Shown here piece after piece: positions 58,331 to 64,000 of a stretch of 64,000 bases of DNA; positions within the stretch are counted from its first letter, which is position 1; each line of letters starts with the position of its first letter. The notes under the pieces were generated by a model that saw only the letters and a list, made by a program, of their open reading frames with translations, had not been told where the DNA came from and searched no databases. This DNA comes from Blastomyces gilchristii SLH14081 (Eukaryota; Ascomycota; Eurotiomycetes; Onygenales; Ajellomycetaceae). Position numbers and translations under genes: made by a program. The stretch is from positions 1,977,287-2,041,286 of the forward strand of contig NW_003101676.1 in the NCBI RefSeq assembly GCF_000003855.2, read 5' to 3'.

Positions 58331-59139
58331 ATTGTAGTTCTAAGATCTTTACATGAGCTGTCTGATATTTAATTACATCTCACTTGAAGCTTCTACATTA
58401 ACTCTACAACACTGCTACAGTGTTATTCATCTTTTTTCTATGTAGTTGTTCTCTATTAACAGTTGTGAATTACATGGAATTCATCTATACAAGTCATGTG
58501 CAGCTGTTCATATTCATGAATATCTTATTACATTTAACCTGAGGAATTAAACAGCACGTTTTTCAAGCTGAATAAGTGAGCGCAAGCGAGCGATTGAGAC
58601 TTGTACTGAAATTAATAATTCTTCTCATTAATTTCATAGATAAGATATATGAAGATAATCTTGAGAAATATAAGATTCTCTAACTTCTGCTAAAAACAGA
58701 TCTCACAGAGAGACTCTATTTTCATAATATCAGAAACTGAGTGTTATTAAAAAGTATTACTTTTATATAATATATATATACTTACTTCAGTAATTCACTC
58801 TCTGCACATGTGACTGAGAGTTATAGCTTTTTCATATCACATAGCTCTTATTGAGATGCTGCTGCTAGTATACAATTTATACAGCTTCTCAATTCAGCAT
58901 ATACTGTGTATATACAGCTCTGTATACTGAGATTATATTAATTATTATAATCTGACATGATACTCACTTTTCTCAGACTATGTTTCATTTGAGAGAGAGA
59001 GAGAGACAACTACTGTTTTACTAAAGAGAGATAAGTAATTAATATTCTAGAAGATAATTTAAATTCTTCTATATTTATTAAAAATTTGATTAATCTATAC
59101 TCTTCAATTTGAGAATTTCTGAAAGTATTTTAATAGTTT

Positions 59140-59325
59140 TCATACTAGCTTGAAATTAGTGATGATTTGAAGAAGAGAAAAAAGAGAAGAAAGAAATGAG
59201 AATAACTTATCTTTATAATAAAAAAATAGAGAATTACTGTAATCATTCTCTCTAGTAATAAAGATCTGTTTTCTGCATGTATCTCTGATACAGATTATAT
59301 AATAACTATATATAAAGAATATCAA
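59140..59325 (-). CDS. Unrecognised short frame of hAT-3, twin of 7823-8014
   Basis: 61-codon frame with RDTCRKQIFITREND, matching the hAT-1 frame almost residue by residue. The two copies differ by transitions mostly. It is conserved in position upstream of the trinucleotide run. No domain is recognised. Confidence 0.35.
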   Translation of the reverse strand: MIFFIYSYYIICIRDTCRKQIFITRENDYSNSLFFYYKDKLFSFLSSLFSLLQIITNFKLV

Positions 59326-59446
59326 GAGTATATATATTAAATGAAGATGATATTACTATATAATACTGTAGCTGTTTCTGTATATCTCTGAAAGCTGTCA
59401 ATATTTTCTTTAAGTCTTTTTATATTTGATAAGTTAATAATATATT

Positions 59447-59517
59447 TTAATATACTCTCTCTTCTTTAAAAATCTTATTATTATTATCATTATTATTATT
59501 ATCACTATCACTATCAC

Positions 59518-59562
<45 letters not shown>

Positions 59563-59650
59563 TGATTATCTTCTCTGTCTTCTCTGTCTTCTCTATTCTC
59601 AGTCTCTCTCTCTTCTTAATACTCACTACAATTATATTATCTCTCTTCAA
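59447..59650 (-). repeat. Asn/Asp-coding trinucleotide tract in hAT-3
   Basis: The minus frame has a basic start (IKKRERLRIEKTEKTEK) followed by an uninterrupted run of Asn, a Ser/Asp part and more Asn. The ATT run at about 59516-59561 is longer and purer than in hAT-1, pointing to later expansion. Confidence 0.6.
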
Positions 59651-59669
59651 ATCTTCTGTGATTCTGTGA

Positions 59670-60456
59670 ATTATTAAGGCGCGTGAGCACTATCACAGAT
59701 TAAAGAGAGAGAAGAAGAAGATCTTTAAGCAAGAGAAGATAGATTGTAAGATATATTATAATATCTTAAAGAGACTCTATAAGAAAGCAGAATGATAACA
59801 ATTTCAAGTAACAATTATAATGAATTTAGACTGAACTAAGTATAGAAATAATGTGAATAATATTACATATGAGAGATTGAAAAAGAAGACAGTGAAGAGT
59901 CTTATATAATAGTAGTAAAACTAGAAGAAGTTCTGATAATAGTTTAAGATCAAGATAAAGAGAGAGAGAGAGAAGAAAAGTATTACTATAAATAAGCAGC
60001 AGTAGAAGAAGATTAAGAGAATGTTAAAGTAGAAGATAAAGAAGTGAAAACTGATAAGTTTTTTATTTATTAAGAGATAATAAATTTTGATAATACTTTT
60101 ATTCTCTAATTGATTAGCAGAAGCTGACAGAGAAGAAGAGAATTAAGATCTTATTCAGATCTCAAATATGCTCTATAATCTAGAATATTAAGAAGATGAC
60201 TCTACTCTCTGAGTATATTAATCTGCTTACTACTGAAGTGTACTCTGAGACAGCAGATCAGAAAATATGAGATTTTGAAATATAGATTAATCTGACTGAA
60301 GAAGAGCAGTGAGAATTCTTCTCTGAAAAGACAGTAAAAAGAGATTTTAAGATGATTATTATCTCAGATAAGAAGAAGAAGAAGAAGAATGAGAATGAGA
60401 AGTTAATTATAAAGAATAATAAGAAGAATGAGAAAGAGAAGAAAGATTATAAGTAG
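59670..60456 (+). pseudogene. Lys-rich accessory gene in hAT-3
   Basis: Mirror copy of 7505-6735: KAREHYHRLKREKKK at about 59677-59720, a decayed middle, then the second exon to a Lys run at about 60370-60390. Stops and donor-site loss (GATAAGTTTTTT for GGTAAGT) show decay. It is kept in all three hAT copies. Confidence 0.5.
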
Positions 60457-61263
60457 AAAAAGTTTTTTTCTTTTCTATATTAGTTAGTTATAACTATTAA
60501 TTTTAAGTTTCAAAAATTATGTATAGTTGTAATCAATATTAAAAATAAGTTGTAATCAATATAAAAATACCATGATTCACAAATTACTATAATGTATAAG
60601 TATCAACATTTTTTCAATATTGATATTTATAATATTAATATATTTTTAATGATATCATCTGATAATGTAATTTAATAACACTCTCTTTCACAATATTAAT
60701 ATATTTCAAAAAATATAACAGCGATTGATTAAGATTATTTATTCACTCTTATACATTAATAATATTCAATCTGAGTTAGTACTAAAATTATAACTTAGTT
60801 AAGAAAGAAGATTATTTTCTCTTATAATAATTCTTCTTATACACATCAGTGATCAGTTATTAAAAATAAATTATTATCTTTCTTAAATCTTCATTATATT
60901 GCCTGAATTCACTTCTTTCACTTCTATTGAAGATTCACAAACTCTTCAAGAAATCAGTGTGAATTACAAAGTCTATATTATTTACAATTTAATACAGAAT
61001 ACTCTCTTTTAAATATAATGAATAACTACTTCATTCTTTACATCTAATTTCAGGTCATGAAATTTATGAAAAACTCAGCATAAACACTGAGATGAACTAT
61101 GAAATAATTATTAACAGATTGTATTGCAGATTACTGAAGAGTCATCTCTCTGCTATAATTACTGTAACTTTATTCAGAAACATTTGTCATGAACTGATTA
61201 TAGCTCAGAAGAAATTTCTCAACATCTGAAGTTATCAAAATGCAGATAATAAAAGAAAGATAA

Positions 61264-62981
61264 TGTAGCAGGCTACGCCTGATTGATAGATCATTTCATT
61301 ACACTTTATAGATTTCTGCTGAAAGCTCTAATTCTTGATCACTAATTCATTTCATTACACTTCATAGATTTCTTCTGAAAACTCCGATTCTCAGTTATCA
61401 ATTCTCAGCTGAGAAACTCACAGAGCTTTTATTCTTCTGTCTCAGAGCTTTATCTTGTACATGTATGAATATTCACTCTGATTACTGATTCTCACATCTT
61501 CTCTTTCTTTCTTCTCTAACATTTTCTATTTTTATTATATTAGTTCTATATTTAATGCTGATCTTTTTAGTGTAGAATTATTACACTTAGAAAATATTCA
61601 TCATCTTCTTATTAGAAATAATTATTCATTAAAAGATATCTGAACACATAATAACATATGAAAATATGAAGGAAATAAATAACTAGCTAAGCAGACACTG
61701 AGTCTCTGCTAGATAGATAGAAGCTTACTCATCAGTCACTCTGACTCTGCAATAAGATCTTATAAAGAGAATATCAGTGAAAGACTTAAGAGTTCAGACA
61801 CTTTAGATACATAAAATATTCATATAAATACACTTTTTTCAATTCTGAAGAATTCTTAAACACAGATACTACATATCTGATAAAGAATATAGTGATGTCT
61901 ACTGATAACATAAAGCAATCTCTGAATACAAGTATAGACACAGTGCTGCAATGACTCTGAACAATGCTGAAATTACAGCAGCAGCAGATAGCTGATATAC
62001 ATACAAATCAATAACATCAATATGAATAAATTCAATAATTAACTCAATAAGAAATCTCTGCATAGACAATTTCATCATTAACTGAATCAGAGATAAATAT
62101 AATATAAGTATTAAAGAAATATCTAGATGCTTCTGCATATTTCAATACTTCTGACCTCACTCTCTATCTGTTATGAAGATTGAACATGCTTGTGTAGCTA
62201 AGTGTAGACAGAGATGTCATTGATTCATTAACTAACCAAGATTAATATATTAATAGTTAATTGAATAATTATATAAAGCGGAAGTTTGATTCATAAATAA
62301 AGATATATGAATCAGTATTACATATCTCTGATAACATCATTAAACATCTTGATGTTCTATTCAGAGATACTACTATGCAGCAGAAGATATTAAATTGATT
62401 ATAGAGTATTCAAAAGAGAAATACTTCTCTCATAACATTTATTCCTGACTTGAACATCAAAATACTAGAAGCAGATGATTAATCTTGAGAGAATTGAATA
62501 AAGATTAGCATATTGAAGAAGACACTGACTTTTGAACTGTTACAAGCTCTTATAAGTGTTAATAAAGCTTTAACTTATGAAGTCTTCTGTATATAACTCT
62601 GAACATTGAATGACTATCTTATCAAACTTAAGAGTATACAGAATAACAGCAGAAGACATTACATCTTAGTCACTTATATACTCATATCAAAGAATAATAC
62701 AGGTACTATGAATTGAGTAGACTTGAATATCTATATATAAGCAAGAGTCTCTGCTGTCTGAACAGGCTTCTGAGTCTCTGATATCACCTCTGAAAAAGCA
62801 GTCAATCAACATTAACAAGAGAAGTGTATTAACTGTAGCTGATCAGAATGTATTGTCTTCAACTACTGATTAATTTACATGTCTTCGCATTCAAAAAAAT
62901 GATTAACACTATCAGTTCACATTAATTATGTTACATTAAACAAATATTCAGATGATAACTATGAGAACATCTCAATAAAAC
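61264..62981 (+). mobile_element. Truncated chromovirus 3B (5' LTR and gag only)
   Basis: LTR 61264-61585 (322 bp; longer than in 3A because ATTTCATTACACTT...GATTTCT is repeated) starts TGTAGCAGGCTACGCC and ends ATTACA. Primer site TAGAAAATATT (61588-61598) pairs with AACATTTTCTA (61518-61528) in its own LTR. Gag follows to 62981, with the knuckle at about 62826-62868 changed to CINCS-stop-SECIVFNY. Cut there by the 1C LTR. Confidence 0.85.
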
Positions 62982-63548
62982 TGTAAGAATAAGTACTCGC
63001 AGGCGATTATTAAGCTGTTTACAGCTTGATGTGATATGTACTGATAGCTACTAGAAGTATTCACAGTAGAAAGATAAATGTAGAGATTAAATATATAATA
63101 GTATTCAAGCTGAGTTGTAAATAGTAGTCACAAACTTCAGTCTATATAGTTGTACATAGTCAAGAGCCACTAATTCTATAATTATATAAGAGATAGAAAT
63201 AGAGATAAAGAATCTGAGAGAAGCAGAATTTCTTATATACTTTCTTCTCTCTAAGACTTCATCTGTGAAGTCTTTCACTGAGTGATTTTCTAGAATCAGA
63301 CTCAGTACTGCAGTGATACTTACTAAACACTCTTTATATCTATAAAAAGTCTTAGTGAGGAAAAATCTCTTATTATTATAAAGAGAAAAGAGTCTGTCAC
63401 TCAGTTTCTTATTTTGTAAGATTCTTTATAATTTGCAGATCTTTCTCTGACTATCATACAGATTCATCTCACATTTTTTATATAGAAGAGTTTCAGTTGA
63501 CTCTCAATCATTTTCATGAAATTCTTATATAATCATCACACAGATTCC
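62982..63548 (-). mobile_element. Truncated chromovirus 1C (3' LTR plus 310 bp of tail)
   Basis: LTR 62982-63237 (256 bp) reads TGTAAGAATAAGTACTCG to TTTCTTATA. The adjoining 63238-63548 matches the 1B tail from 46559. It stops in mid-tail at CACACAGATTC, after which composition changes at once to ordinary DNA. No matching 5' half is in the window. Confidence 0.88.
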
Positions 63549-64000
63549 AACCGCTCCACCACGAACTCGCTCGATTTTTCGAATAAGAACCCGCCAATAG
63601 ATCCATCGAAAAGCCCTCGATCATACGAGCATTTTGACCCCATCGCCGACCGCATACCCCGTGTGGTGGTGGAGTTATCCAGCCAAACGTGAACCAGATG
63701 TTGTTCAAAACTCCTGTGTGGGATTATCCCCCGTTCTCCCCTACCACACCACAATCCCGGGCCAAATTGCCATACAAATTGCAAGGTGAAGAGACCTAGC
63801 CATATGCACCAATCTTCTCGATTTTGGAAGATCCCCGATCTGTGATTGTGGAGATATCTGAGGAGCGACCTCCGCGAAAACCCTGTCCATCTTTGATGTT
63901 CCAAAACATCAACGCCAAGTCCCACCCTCGTACCGCCCTTCCCAATCTGGCCCATCCCCGGCAGAAAAATACAAAAAGATACCTCGGCAATAATACCAAG
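63549..64000. other. Right flank: ordinary-composition DNA
   Basis: Rich in CG and CC. Both strands are open for 45-140 codons (plus frame ending TGA near 63691; minus frame 63955-63536, which runs into the repeat). Neither matches a family I recognise, and the minus frame's end lies in element DNA, so no gene is called. A true exon on plus (Ser/Pro/Asn-rich start) is possible. Confidence 0.6.

Larger units (their letters stand above)
44813..58603 (+). mobile_element. Autonomous-type Helitron, split by chromovirus 1B
   Basis: Inserted between A and T of hAT-3 (host AGAA|TRCTGAAAT, seen uninterrupted as AGAATGCTGAAAT in rc of hAT-1), as Helitrons do and without duplication. The 5' end reads TCTCTCTATATATTA, fitting the TC start. 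The 3' end reads GAGACTTG, with a small GC-rich palindrome (CGC-AA-GCG at 58581-58588) 15 bases before it. Net length without 1B is about 6.5 kb. It encodes one Rep-helicase protein on plus and a Cys-rich frame on minus downstream. Confidence 0.88.
44092..61263 (-). mobile_element. hAT copy hAT-3, split by the Helitron and truncated at right
   Basis: It begins TAGACTGAGTGTATAACTGTG, matching the right end of hAT-1 in reverse, and sits directly after GATTATAG (44084-44091), its likely target duplication. 44092-44812 and 58604-61263 match hAT-1 9319-5890 in reverse. Between them lies the Helitron. Chromovirus 3B cuts it at 61264, so its transposase is mostly missing. It keeps the A-rich tract, the 59140-59325 frame, the trinucleotide run and the Lys-rich gene. 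Confidence 0.85.

Overview
The window is one AT-rich, gene-free block of nested, decayed transposable elements with ordinary-composition DNA at both edges (1-1535 and about 63549-64000). The chromodomain Gypsy retrotransposons, Helitron, hAT elements, short fungal-type introns (GTAAGT, TACTAAC, CAG) and heavy C-to-T / G-to-A decay of repeats only indicate a filamentous fungus, most likely an ascomycete with bimodal base composition. AT-rich Gypsy tracts of this kind are known in several lineages, for example some Onygenales, but the window does not fix the species. No intact host gene was found.

I resolved the block by matching long terminal repeats (LTRs), terminal inverted repeats (TIRs) and target-site duplications (TSDs). 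Copy 1A, a 258-bp-LTR chromovirus, spans 1536-28656 (TSD AATAC). Inside it are an hAT miniature element (2777-3237), a 5.8-kb hAT (3496-9319) and chromovirus 3A (13208-26690, TSD CTCAC). Copy 3A in turn contains chromovirus 2A (14901-22683, TSD TCTAT). Next comes a second hAT miniature element (29357-39626), split by chromovirus 2B (29708-39455, TSD ATCTC). Copy 2B carries a long tRNA-headed SINE and an 858-bp tandem duplication.

Further right are a truncated hAT with another SINE (39689-44091) and a third hAT (44092-61263). The third hAT is split by an autonomous-type Helitron (44813-58603), which is itself split by chromovirus 1B (46301-53559). The block ends with truncated 3B (61264-62981) and truncated 1C (62982-63548), which meets ordinary DNA abruptly.

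Every protein gene is a pseudogene: reading frames survive in pieces with many stops (Trp codons to TGA/TAG/TAA) and Gly codons turned to Asp, Ser or Glu. Families are still clear from RT, integrase, chromodomain, zinc knuckle, Helitron Rep and helicase, and hAT TDNAxNN motifs.

The most unusual signals are: (1) Cys-rich accessory reading frames antisense and downstream of the main gene in two Gypsy families and in the Helitron; (2) a primer-binding site in family 3 that covaries with a segment of its own LTR, pointing to Tf1-type self-priming; (3) decay that spares the outer tens to hundreds of bases of each element and is not restricted to CpA; (4) tRNA-derived SINEs near 1.1 kb; (5) a ~20-nt motif repeated through the introns of the hAT elements.
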